Source: Streptomyces griseus subsp. griseus (lineage in GTDB: Bacteria > Actinomycetota > Actinomycetes > Streptomycetales > Streptomycetaceae). Taken from it: a DNA stretch of 64,000 nt. Both the position numbers and the translations under genes were made by a program. The stretch is taken from NCBI RefSeq assembly GCF_000720255.1, contig NZ_JOJE01000032.1:58658-122657 (forward strand), read 5' to 3'. The notes beneath the pieces were generated by a model. It was not told where the DNA came from. It worked only from the letters and a program-made list of their open reading frames with translations, and searched no databases. This document shows, piece after piece, positions 1 to 9,127 of the stretch. Every line of letters begins with the position of its first letter. The first letter of the stretch is position 1.

Positions 1-97
1 CCCGCTCCTCCCCCCGCCCACGCCGTAAACCACTGGCCCACGGCCGCCCGGCGTTCCTAGGCTGATCAGGTACGAGCCGCCACGGGGGACGTTCACG

Positions 98-1759
98 ATG
101 CGTACGCACTATCCGCGGACCCGGCACCTGCCCTGGTCCCCCGGCGCCACCGCCGATGACCTCAGGATCACCGACCTGTCCGGCCTGCGCGGCCGCGAGG
201 TCGTCGTCACCGAGAAGCTCGACGGCGAGAACACCACGCTGTACGCCGACGGCCTGCACGCCCGCTCGCTCGACTCGGCCCACCACCCCTCCCGCACCTG
301 GGTCAAGGCCCTCCAGGCGCGCGTCGGCCACGCCATCCCCGTGGGCTGGCGGGTGTGCGGGGAGAACATGTTCGCCCGGCACTCCATCGCGTACGACGAC
401 CTGGAGAGCTGGTTCTACGGCTTCTCGGTGTGGGACACGGACGGCCGCTGCCTGGGCTGGGACCGGACGGTGGCCTTTCTGCGCGGGCTCGGTGTTCCCG
501 TACCGCGGGTCCTGTGGCGAGGCGTGTTCGACGAGCGGGCGCTGCGCGCGCTGCGGCTGGATCTCGGGCGGCAGGAGGGGTACGTCGTCCGGGTCGTGGA
601 CGGGTTCGGCGCTCATGAGTTCGGGGGGCGGGTGGCCAAGTGGGTGCGGGCCGGGCACGTGCGGACGGACACGCACTGGATGCACGCGGCCGTCGTCGAG
701 AACGGTCTCGGCCCGGGGGCCGCGTTGTGGGCGGTGCGTTCGGGGGTGGCCGTCGACGCGGCGGCGCTGGAGGAGGCCGTGGGCCTGCCCGGCGAGGGGG
801 ACCCGCGAGCCGTCGCCCTGTTCGATGCGGCGGGGCGGTCCGGGGACGACCGGCTCGTCGGCGTGCTGGCCACGCTGCTGCACTCGGGCAGGCGGGCACG
901 GCTCGCGGCACGGCTCGCAGGGGTGGTGGGCATGCCGCTCGCGCGCCGGGTCGCGGATCTGGTGGGACTGCACCCGGCGCTGCATCGGCCGTATCCGGAC
1001 GAGGACCGGCGGGCCGGCCTGGTGCGGCTGTCCCACGCCGCCGACCTCGGCCTGCTGCACGCGGTCGCCCGGGTCACGGCGGCCACGGACGAGGCGCGCG
1101 AGCAGGTGGAGTGGTCGGCACTGCACGCCGAGGACGTGGCGGGCCTGGACGAGCAGGCGCTGCGGGAGGCGTTCGCCGAGCTGCCGGCCGACGCGGCCGT
1201 CCGGTGCCGGGCCGAGGCCCGGGAGGCGTACGCGCGGGGCCGGATCGGCGGGGTCGAAGAGGCGGTGGCGGCGACCTGGCGCTGGCGCTCCGGCGCCTTC
1301 CCGAAACTGATCCAGACGGTCGGGCCGGCGGGCAGCGGCAAGAGCACCTTCGCCCGCGGACTCCCGGGCGTGAACGCGTACGTCTCCCTGGACGATCTGC
1401 GCGAGGCGCGCGGCTCGCGCGCCGACCAGCGGGCCAACGAGGCCGTCCTGCGCGAGGGGCTCGACCGGCTGGACAAGGCCCTGGCCGGCGGAGGGACCGT
1501 GGTGTGGGACGCCACGTCCCTGAACAAGCAGCAGCGCTCGCTCGTGCACGCGATCGCCCACCGTCGTGACGCCCTGATCACGCACGCCGTGGTCCTGGTC
1601 GACGAGGACGAGCTGATACGGCGCAACGCCCACCGCGAGCACCCGGTGCCCCCGGAGGTGCTCGCCGCCCAGCTGCGCCGCTTCGGCCCGCCGTACCCGG
1701 GAGACGCACATCGCACCTGGTACATCGGGGCGGGCGGAACCGTAGAGGAAGAGATCTGA
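98..1759 (+). CDS. RNA ligase-polynucleotide kinase fusion (RNA repair)
   Basis: Predicted 553-aa two-domain RNA repair enzyme. The N-terminal half has the nucleotidyltransferase motif I EKLDGENT with K40 as the expected AMP-accepting lysine, followed by CGENMFA and a late EGYVVR motif, as in Rnl2-like ATP-dependent RNA ligases. The C-terminal part has a Walker A motif GPAGSGKST (K415) and a VWDATSLN stretch typical of 5'-OH polynucleotide kinases of the AAA/P-loop type. The middle (about 230-390) is helical and not recognised. The start is an ATG preceded by GGGGGA. The downstream gene starts 50 bp later on the same strand and carries complementary repair domains, so the two probably form an operon that heals and seals cleaved RNA (tRNA is a reasonable guess). 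The ligase and kinase family calls are strong; the substrate is inferred. Confidence 0.85.
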   Translation: MRTHYPRTRHLPWSPGATADDLRITDLSGLRGREVVVTEKLDGENTTLYADGLHARSLDSAHHPSRTWVKALQARVGHAIPVGWRVCGENMFARHSIAYDDLESWFYGFSVWDTDGRCLGWDRTVAFLRGLGVPVPRVLWRGVFDERALRALRLDLGRQEGYVVRVVDGFGAHEFGGRVAKWVRAGHVRTDTHWMHAAVVENGLGPGAALWAVRSGVAVDAAALEEAVGLPGEGDPRAVALFDAAGRSGDDRLVGVLATLLHSGRRARLAARLAGVVGMPLARRVADLVGLHPALHRPYPDEDRRAGLVRLSHAADLGLLHAVARVTAATDEAREQVEWSALHAEDVAGLDEQALREAFAELPADAAVRCRAEAREAYARGRIGGVEEAVAATWRWRSGAFPKLIQTVGPAGSGKSTFARGLPGVNAYVSLDDLREARGSRADQRANEAVLREGLDRLDKALAGGGTVVWDATSLNKQQRSLVHAIAHRRDALITHAVVLVDEDELIRRNAHREHPVPPEVLAAQLRRFGPPYPGDAHRTWYIGAGGTVEEEI

Positions 1760-1809
1760 CGGGCCCTGGGGGCCTGAGAGATCCGAGAGAGGGCTGAGAG
1801 GGCTGACCG

Positions 1810-4593
1810 TTGCGTACCAGCGAGGAGATCTATCACCGGGTGCGCTGGGACGCGCGCTTCGACCCGGCCCGCTTCGTGCTGGGCGTCCTGCAGCGCGGGG
1901 CCGCGCCCAAGCGTGTTCCGCTGCCCGCCTTCGTGCCCGGCGGCGAGATCCCGTGGCACCGGGTGCTGTTCTTCGAGGCCGACGGCGAGGTGGTGTGGGA
2001 CCGGGGCACGGGTGTGGACCGGATCGACGCGACGGGGGCCGGGCGGGTGCGGGAGGCTCGGCTGCTCCGGGCGCCGTTCTTCACGGCCCGTACGCCGTAT
2101 GCGTGGGACGGGGAGGACTGGGTGCCGGCGCGCTCACCGGCCGGCGCCGCTTCCGGCCCTGATGGTGTGCGGGTGCTGACCTGGAACACCCTCTGGGACC
2201 GGTACGACGCCGACCGCATCGACAGCGCCCGGCGCAGGCCCGAGCTGCTGCGGGCCCTGCGCGACGCCGACGTCGACGTGATCGCGTTGCAGGAGGTCGA
2301 GGCGGAACTCCTCGTCCCGCTGCTGCGGGAGCCGTGGGTGCGGGCGGGGTGGACGCTGGGGACGGATCCGCGGGAGCGGGACGTGGACGAGTGCGGTCTG
2401 CTGCTCCTGAGCCGGTTGCCCGTGCGGGAGGCCGCGTTCCACGCGCTGGGCCCGCACAAGGCGGTGACCGCCCTCGTCGTGGAGACGGGCACGCGTCCCC
2501 TGGTCGTCGCGGCGACGCACCTGAGCAGCGACCACTCCGAGAACGGTGCGGTCCGGCGCGACGCCGAGCTGACGCGCGTCGCCGAAGGTCTGGCGGGTCT
2601 GGAAGCCGAACTGGTCCTCATGGGCGACTTCAACGACGGCGGTGACACACCGCAGCTGACGTTGGGGATGCGGGACGCGTGGAGCGAGGTGCACGGCGCC
2701 GGCGACCCGACCCCCACCTTCGACCCGGGCACCAACCCGCTGGCCGCGATCTCGTCCCTGACCGGCCGGGCCTCCCGGCTGGACCGGGTGCTGCTGCGCG
2801 GGGAGGGCCTGCGGGTACGGCGGGCCGAGCTGTACGGCGACGTTCCCGCGGCGGAGGGGCTGTACATCTCCGATCACTTCGGTGTGCGGGCGGAGGTGAC
2901 GTCGGGTGCCCCGGACGGTCCGGAGGCGGATATCGACCGCGTTGACACACGGCCGACGCCCCGTACGGCACTGGCGTGGATCCCTCCCGAGGAACTGTGG
3001 CCGCCGCTGCAGGACATCCGCCGCGACCACGACCCGCAGATCCGCCGTTGGCCTCCCCATGTGAACCTGCTCTTCGGATTCGTGCCGGAACACGCCTTCG
3101 AGCAGGCGGCATCGGTCCTCGCGACAGCTGCCACGGCTCCCTTCGACGCCCGGCTGGAGGGCGTGCACTGGTTCGGCCACCGGGACGACGCCACCGTCTG
3201 GCTCGACCCCGCGGCCGCAGGCGAGGAGCCGTGGACCGAGCTGCACCGCACCCTCCTGCGCCACTTCCCCGGCTGCCGCGGCCGCCGCGCGGGCTTCACC
3301 CCTCACCTGAGCCTGGGCCGCACCACCGACCCGAACGCCCTGGCCGCCACCTGCGAGGCCCGGCTCACTGCGACACCGGTCAGGGTCGGCGAGCTGGCAC
3401 TGCTGTCGCGGCGCGGGGACGAGCCGATGAGGGTGCGGGGGACGGTGACGCTGGGGACGGGAGAGGTCAGCTGGAGGGAGGAGGCGGGGCGGTACGAGGG
3501 CGAGGCCACGGACGCTGCTGTCGCCGACCTGATCACGGCCCGCGTCACGGACGTGCTCGGGGACGGTCTCGTGCACGTCGTCGGCTCCCGGCGCATGGGC
3601 TGCGCGCTGCCCGGTGCGGACCTGGACCTGGTGGCGGCACTGCCCGGGTCTGTCGAAGTCGCCGCGGTACAGACACGGTTGACCACAGCTCTCTCTGAGG
3701 CGACCGATGTGCGCGAGGTGGTCGGGGCCCGCGTGCCCGGTCTGCGGTTGCGGATCGACGGGCTGGACGTGGACCTGGTCGTCGTCGCCACCGGCTCGCT
3801 GGACCCCGCCCAGGCGGTGGCTCGCCGAGCCGAGCTGGGAGAGGCGGCGGCGATCGCGCTCAGCGCGGTGAGCGACGCCGACGCGGTGCTCGCCTCGGTG
3901 GGCGCACACGGTCCGGCCTTCGCCCGGCTGGCCAGGCAGGTCAAGGCATGGGCGAAGGCACGGGGTCTGGACTCGGCACCGTTCGGGGGCCTGCCGGGCC
4001 TCGCCTGGTCCGTCCTGGCGGCCCGCACGGCGAGCAAGTCCGGCGACCTGCCCCCGGCGGATCTGCTACGCCACTTCTTCGCGACCTGGGCGGCATGGGA
4101 CTGGCGAGAGCCGGTAGGACCGCAGGACGTCGGGCCCGCCCCCCTCACCATCACGACACCCTCCGCCCCCGTACGCCCCTGCACGGACCAGGTCACGCCG
4201 GGCATGCGAGACCTCATCACCCAAGAGCTGTTCCGCGCCTGGGAGTTGCTGGACGCGACGCCGGCCCCGCCTCCCTGGGCCGAACTCCTCGCCCCTCCCC
4301 CGCTCCACCGCCGCCACGCGGCCTGGGCGGTCGTGACGGTGGACTCGGCGGCGGACGAGGGCCGGGTACGAGGCAGGATGCGGGCCCTCATCACCGACCT
4401 CGCGGCCACGGCCCCGGACTGTCACGCCTGGCCCCGCCCCTTCACCGCCGGCCCCATCCGCTACGCCATCGGCCTGGGCTCCACCCCACCGACCACCGAC
4501 CACCTCACGAAGATCGCGGAACAGCGACTGCGCGGCCTGCCGGGAGTCACGCTGACGAGGGCTGAGGGGGGCGCGATCCCGACCCTCCGCTGA
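1810..4593 (+). CDS. MJ1316-EEP-2H-poly(A) polymerase multidomain RNA repair protein
   Basis: A 927-aa protein with a TTG start. Residues about 1-80 (IYHRVRWD, then [14 protein letters not shown] and VVWDR) match the MJ1316/DUF504 RNA-end recognition domain. Residues about 118-362 form an endonuclease/exonuclease/phosphatase fold ([28 protein letters not shown]). A 2H phosphoesterase (LigT/CPDase-like) follows, with HVN at H417 and HLS at H499. Residues about 575-927 are a nucleotidyltransferase with [18 protein letters not shown] (D604, D606) and GLDVDLV (D655), then blocks resembling eukaryotic poly(A) polymerase: [39 protein letters not shown] and a C-terminal RNA-binding-like region ending in YAIGLG. 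Expected roles are end cleaning, opening of 2',3'-cyclic phosphate and 3' nucleotide addition, working with the ligase-kinase upstream. Domain calls come from remembered family motifs; the biochemical role is inferred. Confidence 0.82.
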   Translation: MRTSEEIYHRVRWDARFDPARFVLGVLQRGAAPKRVPLPAFVPGGEIPWHRVLFFEADGEVVWDRGTGVDRIDATGAGRVREARLLRAPFFTARTPYAWDGEDWVPARSPAGAASGPDGVRVLTWNTLWDRYDADRIDSARRRPELLRALRDADVDVIALQEVEAELLVPLLREPWVRAGWTLGTDPRERDVDECGLLLLSRLPVREAAFHALGPHKAVTALVVETGTRPLVVAATHLSSDHSENGAVRRDAELTRVAEGLAGLEAELVLMGDFNDGGDTPQLTLGMRDAWSEVHGAGDPTPTFDPGTNPLAAISSLTGRASRLDRVLLRGEGLRVRRAELYGDVPAAEGLYISDHFGVRAEVTSGAPDGPEADIDRVDTRPTPRTALAWIPPEELWPPLQDIRRDHDPQIRRWPPHVNLLFGFVPEHAFEQAASVLATAATAPFDARLEGVHWFGHRDDATVWLDPAAAGEEPWTELHRTLLRHFPGCRGRRAGFTPHLSLGRTTDPNALAATCEARLTATPVRVGELALLSRRGDEPMRVRGTVTLGTGEVSWREEAGRYEGEATDAAVADLITARVTDVLGDGLVHVVGSRRMGCALPGADLDLVAALPGSVEVAAVQTRLTTALSEATDVREVVGARVPGLRLRIDGLDVDLVVVATGSLDPAQAVARRAELGEAAAIALSAVSDADAVLASVGAHGPAFARLARQVKAWAKARGLDSAPFGGLPGLAWSVLAARTASKSGDLPPADLLRHFFATWAAWDWREPVGPQDVGPAPLTITTPSAPVRPCTDQVTPGMRDLITQELFRAWELLDATPAPPPWAELLAPPPLHRRHAAWAVVTVDSAADEGRVRGRMRALITDLAATAPDCHAWPRPFTAGPIRYAIGLGSTPPTTDHLTKIAEQRLRGLPGVTLTRAEGGAIPTLR

Positions 4594-4615
4594 TCATCGG
4601 GGCGCCGCCACACCC

Positions 4616-5128
4616 TTACAGCTTGCCGAGGAGGAGCCCCCGCCAGGTCCAGCCGGCGTCGAGCACGGCGTTCCGCAGGGGATCGCGCAGGTCGGCGCCG
4701 TCGAAGCGGAAGGTCTCCGTCGCCTGGAGGCGGCCACTGCTTCCGCGTTCGATCGTCCAGGTGCGTGTGACGGTCCTGTCCGGCCCGCGTGAGTACTGCC
4801 TCGACACCGCCAGCCTCGGCGGATTTCCGACGCGGGTGACTTCCCACTGCTCCTCGACGGCGCGCACCTCATGGTCCGCCTGGACCAGACGCATCCGAAT
4901 CCGCAGAGCACGGCTCAACTGGGACTGAACGAAGAAGTGCTGCCAGGTGGGCTCCGCCAACCGCCACTCCGCCACCAGGTCGGCGCCATCCCCGCCACCG
5001 TCACGGATGACGTACGGAACATCCGGGCTGTTCAGGCTGAGCAGGGCTGCGCGTACCTCCTCGGCAGCAGCTGGCACAACACCGTCTGCGGGGTGCCGAG
5101 TTCCTGTCAACTTGTCGAAGAGGCCCAT
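4616..5128 (-). CDS. Conserved hypothetical protein of the T7SS-like minus wing
   Basis: A protein of about 170 aa that I do not recognise. No signal peptide or membrane segment is visible. It has mixed alpha/beta character with a basic amphipathic stretch (SQLSRALRIRMRLVQ) around residues 70-85. The start is ambiguous: GTG at 5131 or ATG at 5128. Both overlap the TGA of the upstream lipoprotein gene (5130-5128), so translational coupling is very likely. It is the last gene of a minus-strand set with a WXG100-like protein, a large helical protein and a lipoprotein, and it ends head-to-head about 20 bp from the RNA repair operon. It could be a partner or immunity-type protein of that set, but nothing in the sequence proves it. 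Confidence 0.7.
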   Translation of the reverse strand: MGLFDKLTGTRHPADGVVPAAAEEVRAALLSLNSPDVPYVIRDGGGDGADLVAEWRLAEPTWQHFFVQSQLSRALRIRMRLVQADHEVRAVEEQWEVTRVGNPPRLAVSRQYSRGPDRTVTRTWTIERGSSGRLQATETFRFDGADLRDPLRNAVLDAGWTWRGLLLGKL

Positions 5129-5811
5129 CACACCTCGGGGGGCATTGTGAAGGTGGCCGGCAAGCCGGCGTTGGACTTGCAGTTGAGCAGGCCCGAAAGG
5201 ATGCGACTCGATTCGTACACGACACGAAGGGTGTCCTGTCGCGCCGCATCCTCGCGTTCCGACGGTTCAAGCGTGGCACGAAATTCTCCACGAATCAGCA
5301 CCGTCGCTCCGGCCCCCAAAGAGAATTTCTTGCTGGAGCATTCAAAATAGAGCACACTGACTTTGACGCCAGCAAGGGCAGTCTTCGCCATGCGGTATTC
5401 CTTGAAGATCGAGGCAACCTTGCCTTCTTCAGGAGCTTCTTTCGTAATAGAGAACCTCACCCTTGCCGAGGATAGTCCCGCCGACCCTCTATGCACTCCA
5501 CAGAATTGTTCGAAATTTCCCTCACGCGCCGTTGCTGCATCGTACTGCGCAACCAGGCCATCAGCCGCTCCCTTCGGATTTCCGAGATACGTGGCCCTTG
5601 CGGAGTCCGGGATATCAGCAATTCGCTTCATGGCCGCTTTGGCCTGAGCACTGAGGACGCTGTCACAGGATGTCTCGGCAGGGCTTGGGCTCACTGTGCC
5701 CCCTCCCTTCGACTCGCCACTTTGGCAGCCGGTCACCATGAGGACCGCAGCAATCGAGACCGAGGCCATCAGCCTAAGCCTTGGGAAGTACACCACGCTG
5801 GTCCTCTCCAT
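5128..5811 (-). CDS. Secreted lipoprotein downstream of the large T7SS-like protein
   Basis: A 227-aa lipoprotein. From the chosen ATG at 5811 the N-terminus has arginines (RLR), a hydrophobic stretch and the lipobox MVTGC with C29, followed by a Gly/Ser/Lys-rich linker. An ATG at 5826 is also in frame, but the one at 5811 has a GGGG Shine-Dalgarno block about 5 nt upstream. The 5' end overlaps the 3' end of the large upstream gene and the stop overlaps the start of the next gene, so the genes are tightly coupled. Base composition is clearly less GC-rich than in its surroundings, as is the end of the upstream gene, which suggests a cassette acquired or exchanged together. The function is unknown; an immunity or anchoring role for the upstream protein is a hypothesis. 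Confidence 0.75.
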   Translation of the reverse strand: MERTSVVYFPRLRLMASVSIAAVLMVTGCQSGESKGGGTVSPSPAETSCDSVLSAQAKAAMKRIADIPDSARATYLGNPKGAADGLVAQYDAATAREGNFEQFCGVHRGSAGLSSARVRFSITKEAPEEGKVASIFKEYRMAKTALAGVKVSVLYFECSSKKFSLGAGATVLIRGEFRATLEPSEREDAARQDTLRVVYESSRILSGLLNCKSNAGLPATFTMPPEV

Positions 5812-8041
5812 TGGTCCCCTTCGCATACCCGATCCCTAGCGCCTCTTCCAAGTCCTGGCCGAAACCTTCATCATGGTCGATATGATGTTTCGCCAAAAAT
5901 TGATCCACCGGAGATGCAGCGGCTATACGACCTGCATCATAAATAACATTACGCTGCTCCTGAATCGTGCTGGAGCTGTCCATTTGGCCAGTCTCCGCAC
6001 TGCTGCCGATCACGGCACCGATCTGCTGGTTAAGAGCTCCCTGCCCGGCATCCATGAAGACAGGAATGAGCGTGCCCGCGACACCGACCGCGGCCACAGG
6101 GGGCAGAAACGCTGCTCCTCCTGCGACCGCCACACCAGCGCCGAACTTGATCCAGTCGGTCTTCTCCTGCAGGCTCTTGTTGTACGCCGCGTCCTTCGCA
6201 AGCCCCTCGGCCCGAACCTGATCTGCTCTTGACTGGTCGAGGATTCCCTGGATCTCCGCGCCGGTCCGCACGATTTCGCGGGCGTGCGGCTGATTGATCT
6301 GATCGCCGTGAACCTGCGCTTCCAGCCCGCTCGTCCCATAGATCTGCTGAGCCACGGAGACTTCGGAGTACGCGTCCGGATGCTGCCCGATCGAGCTCAG
6401 GAACTTGATCGCGTTGCTCGATCCGAACTGTGCGTGCCCGTCAGGGTTCTTCGGGGCGAACAAGCTGTCGTCCCTGTTCTCGTTCAGCCCCCAGTTCAGA
6501 TCGTCGATGTAGCCGGCCCCCATGCGGCCGAGGCTGTCCGAGATGGGCTCCTTGACGTTCTCGGGGTCGCCGTAGGTCTGCACGACCTTTTCCATGATCG
6601 CGGCTGAGGTCGCGTCCCGGGCCAGGGTGGGCGTCGAGTCGTCGTACGCGTACCCCAGCGTCGCCGCTTCCAGGGCGTGCCCGAGGGCGTCAGGACCGCC
6701 GTCACGCGCGTGTGCGGCCTCGTCACTGCCGGGGTGGACGAGGCTGTCCCCCGGCCAGTTGAAGTCCTTCTTCGTCAGCTCGTCGTAGTAGTTGTAGTCG
6801 AGGGTGGCGCCCTTCTTCACGGTGCCGTCCTCGTTGTACACCGTCGGCGTCATGTCGTCCGAGAAGAACTTCTTCGCCGCCTCGGGGCTGTGCCCGAGCC
6901 CCTCCAGAACGCTGGTGAGCGGGTCGTATCCGGCGCCGACCTTCCCCGAGGGGTTGTATCCCAGGTCGAGGTCGACTCCCGACGGCTTGTTGCGCATGAA
7001 GAAATCGGGGTCCTTGTGGTGCAGTTGGACCACATGCTCGGCGATGGGGTTGATGAACCTCGCATCGTAGTTCCCGTACCTCAGCAGCCCGCCGAGGATC
7101 TGGTATCCGTAGGGCGAGTTCGGCGCTCCCAACTGGAGGTCGATCGGCTGAGTTCCCAGCTTCCTGAATTCGGTACCCCAGCTGGCGGGCAAGTGAGGCT
7201 TGTTGTCCGGGTCGGTCGCCGAGGCGAGCGCTGTTCCCATGTTGCGCTGGAGCTGCCTGGTCAGGGCCAGCCGCTCCTTGTCGTCCCCTTCCGTACCGTC
7301 GAGGGACATACGGCCGTAGAACTCGAGGGTCTTCTCGGGACCTCCGAGGGACTTGTAGAAGCCGGTGCTGAAGTCGGCGTCCTTGGCGTTCCACTTCATG
7401 ATCGAGTTGAGCTCGGTGAGCTGCTTGTCGGTCATCTTCGGACCGAGCTTGGCCAACTCGGCAGCGCGCTCGACCTGGGCCTCGTCGAGGGATTCGTACG
7501 AGCTGTGCCCGGCGTTGTGCGGATCGCTGCCGTGGCTCTTGCGCAGCGCGCGGGCCACTGACGCGTCGATCTCCGAGGCGTGGGACAGAATCCTGGTGAT
7601 GCGACCCTCCAGTTCGTCCCTGGCCTCGTTCTCCTCCTTGGTGTGTACGTCGACGTCGCCCCTGATGTGTGGGTACACGCAGCGAACCGTGCCGTCACCG
7701 TAGTCCTGGACGCTGATTCCCCACTTCTGGACTTCGGCGTGCGCGGCCCTGATCTGCTTCTGGAGCGAGGCCAGTTCCGTGTGGGCGTCTTCGAGGACCT
7801 GGTAGATGCTGTTCGCCTCGGTGTGGAGGTCGGCGACCTCCTTCGCCGTCTTGGTGACGAAACCGCGCGTCACCGTGGCGTTCACCCCCGCCCACCGGGC
7901 CTTGTCCGACTTGGCCTGCATGCCGTCGCGGGCGTTCTCCGCAGCGGTCTTGAGCTTGTCGACGGCGGTCTTCCAGTCCGAGACAGCCGTGCCCAGCTTG
8001 CCGAGATCCACCTCGACGAGATCCGTGTACTTGACGGCCAC
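5774..8041 (-). CDS. Large WXG100/T7SS-associated helical protein (DUF6571-like)
   Basis: A 755-aa protein with no classical signal peptide. Residues 1-150 are a long helical coiled-coil-rich region (LGKLGTAVSDWKTAVDKL and following) resembling the N-termini of LXG/WXG100-type secreted proteins. The long middle part is acidic to neutral and resembles what I remember as DUF6571 in streptomycetes. Residues about 630-664 form a Gly/Ala/Val-rich hydrophobic hairpin (FGAGVAVAGGAAFLPPVAAV). The GTG start at 8041 is chosen because it lies 10 nt after the previous stop and has GGAG upstream; a longer reading frame continues into the previous gene and is not used. It probably uses a type VII-like route or a membrane target, but no toxin catalytic motif is visible. 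GC content falls towards its C-terminus and into the following lipoprotein gene. Confidence 0.75.
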   Translation of the reverse strand: MAVKYTDLVEVDLGKLGTAVSDWKTAVDKLKTAAENARDGMQAKSDKARWAGVNATVTRGFVTKTAKEVADLHTEANSIYQVLEDAHTELASLQKQIRAAHAEVQKWGISVQDYGDGTVRCVYPHIRGDVDVHTKEENEARDELEGRITRILSHASEIDASVARALRKSHGSDPHNAGHSSYESLDEAQVERAAELAKLGPKMTDKQLTELNSIMKWNAKDADFSTGFYKSLGGPEKTLEFYGRMSLDGTEGDDKERLALTRQLQRNMGTALASATDPDNKPHLPASWGTEFRKLGTQPIDLQLGAPNSPYGYQILGGLLRYGNYDARFINPIAEHVVQLHHKDPDFFMRNKPSGVDLDLGYNPSGKVGAGYDPLTSVLEGLGHSPEAAKKFFSDDMTPTVYNEDGTVKKGATLDYNYYDELTKKDFNWPGDSLVHPGSDEAAHARDGGPDALGHALEAATLGYAYDDSTPTLARDATSAAIMEKVVQTYGDPENVKEPISDSLGRMGAGYIDDLNWGLNENRDDSLFAPKNPDGHAQFGSSNAIKFLSSIGQHPDAYSEVSVAQQIYGTSGLEAQVHGDQINQPHAREIVRTGAEIQGILDQSRADQVRAEGLAKDAAYNKSLQEKTDWIKFGAGVAVAGGAAFLPPVAAVGVAGTLIPVFMDAGQGALNQQIGAVIGSSAETGQMDSSSTIQEQRNVIYDAGRIAAASPVDQFLAKHHIDHDEGFGQDLEEALGIGYAKGTNGEDQRGVLPKA

Positions 8042-8051
8042 CGCGCTACTC

Positions 8052-8522
8052 CTACTTGAAGTACTTGCTGATCTCGGACGCGGACACGGCTGAGCCGTCC
8101 CTGCTGCGCAGCACAGCCGAGATCTTTGCGTCGTCCTCGGAGTGCAGCTTCTTGCTGAAGTCGAGGTGGTTGGAAATGTGCGCACACGCCTGGAGGACTG
8201 TTTTCGCCTGGGACGTCCAGACCTCGACCGTCAGCTCCAGTGCGCCACCCATCGCGAAGCCGTGCGACGTGAGCGAGGCGGCGGCCTGCATCGTGGATCC
8301 GGCGCCGTCCTTGTTCATCCCCGCGCCGGCGATGTCCGTCCCGGTGTGCAGATCCTCGTACAGGGTGAACGCGTCATGACCGACGGCCCCCAGGTCGTCC
8401 TGGTTCACCACCAGCTCGCCCTCGCCCCCGCCGCCCTCCGCGGCGAGCTGGTTGAGCCGCATCCCTGTCGAGCCGCTCTCCGCCGCGTCGGCCTTCAGCT
8501 GCTCCCACTCGTCCCAGGCCAT
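8052..8522 (-). CDS. Small WXG100-like helical protein
   Basis: A 156-aa mostly helical protein without signal peptide or membrane segment, first gene of the minus wing. It begins MAWDEWEQLKADAAE. Its C-terminal half (VEVWTSQAKTVLQACAHISNHLDF) has the amphipathic helix pattern of Esx-like proteins, though the exact WxG turn is not obvious. The ATG at 8522 is chosen because a GGGGAGGG block sits directly upstream; an in-frame ATG at 8576 has none. The next gene starts 10 nt after its TAG, so the two are probably co-transcribed and the proteins may pair. The divergent WXG100 gene at 8792 mirrors it across the intergenic region. Confidence 0.7.
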   Translation of the reverse strand: MAWDEWEQLKADAAESGSTGMRLNQLAAEGGGGEGELVVNQDDLGAVGHDAFTLYEDLHTGTDIAGAGMNKDGAGSTMQAAASLTSHGFAMGGALELTVEVWTSQAKTVLQACAHISNHLDFSKKLHSEDDAKISAVLRSRDGSAVSASEISKYFK

Positions 8523-8791
8523 GCCCCACGCCCTCCCCCGCCCCCGTGTCGCGTCCAGCCGATCGTGGCCGATCACCTGAAGCTTCTTACCCTTTCTTAC
8601 CGTTGCTTCACAACCGCTCGCGCCGAGTCATGAACGTCTATGTGTGACAGGGGGGTTCGCCGTGCGGGGTTCCCTCCCGCGTGGAGAGGCCGGGGAGCTT
8701 CCGTGACTACCTGGGGCCGACGGGCCGCGTTTCGCTTTTGTCGCTTTGAGTGCATGCAATGATCACGCTGATCAGCGTGCATGACGGGGGC
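8523..8791. promoter_or_regulatory. Divergent promoter region between the two T7SS-like wings
   Basis: A non-coding stretch of about 270 bp separates two divergent WXG100-like genes. It contains two direct copies of TTCTTACC-like sequence near 8585-8600 and a perfect 16-bp palindrome at 8764-8779 just upstream of the plus-strand start. No confident -35/-10 pair was assigned. Confidence 0.5.
8764..8779. promoter_or_regulatory. Perfect 16-bp palindrome, candidate operator
   Basis: CACGCTGATCAGCGTG reads identically on both strands. It lies 12 bp upstream of the preferred ATG (8792) of the WXG100-like gene, between the likely promoter and the ribosome binding site, a position suited to a repressor. 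A 16-bp perfect palindrome is unlikely by chance at one given position, but no regulator gene adjoins it. Confidence 0.5.
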
Positions 8792-9127
8792 ATGGCAGGG
8801 ATGACCGGTTACTACAAGGTCGAGTTCGAGGCGATGGCCCGGCTCGTCGTCGATCTCGCCGAGTGCGCGGACACCATGCGGTCCGCGATGAGACAGCTGA
8901 AGGACATCGGGCCCAAGGGCGCCGGCTCCGGTGAGCTGGAGGAGGCGTGCGACGACTTCCAGGAGAAGTGGGGCTACGGCATCGAGCTGATCGCCGACGC
9001 CACGGGCGGCATCACCGAGAAGGTCGCGCAGTCGGGCCGTGTCTACCAGGGGCTGGAAGAGGAGGTCACGGCACTCGTGCGGGCCGTGAAGCTCGCCGAC
9101 AAGTCCTTGAGGGCGGAGGGTCAGTGA
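8792..9127 (+). CDS. WXG100-family protein
   Basis: A small 111-aa helical protein with the motif FQEKWGYG (W60, G61) at the turn between two long helices, as in WXG100/Esx proteins exported by type VII systems. The ATG at 8792 is preceded by GGGGG; the longer frame from 8750 would run through a palindromic operator-like site and is disfavoured. The stop TGA overlaps the start region of the next gene, indicating coupling. It heads the plus wing, opposite to a similar small helical protein gene on the minus strand. It is probably a secreted or chaperone-like partner for the downstream T7SS-signal protein. Whether a full ESX machine lies nearby cannot be seen; no EccC or EccD gene is in the window. 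Confidence 0.75.
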   Translation: MAGMTGYYKVEFEAMARLVVDLAECADTMRSAMRQLKDIGPKGAGSGELEEACDDFQEKWGYGIELIADATGGITEKVAQSGRVYQGLEEEVTALVRAVKLADKSLRAEGQ

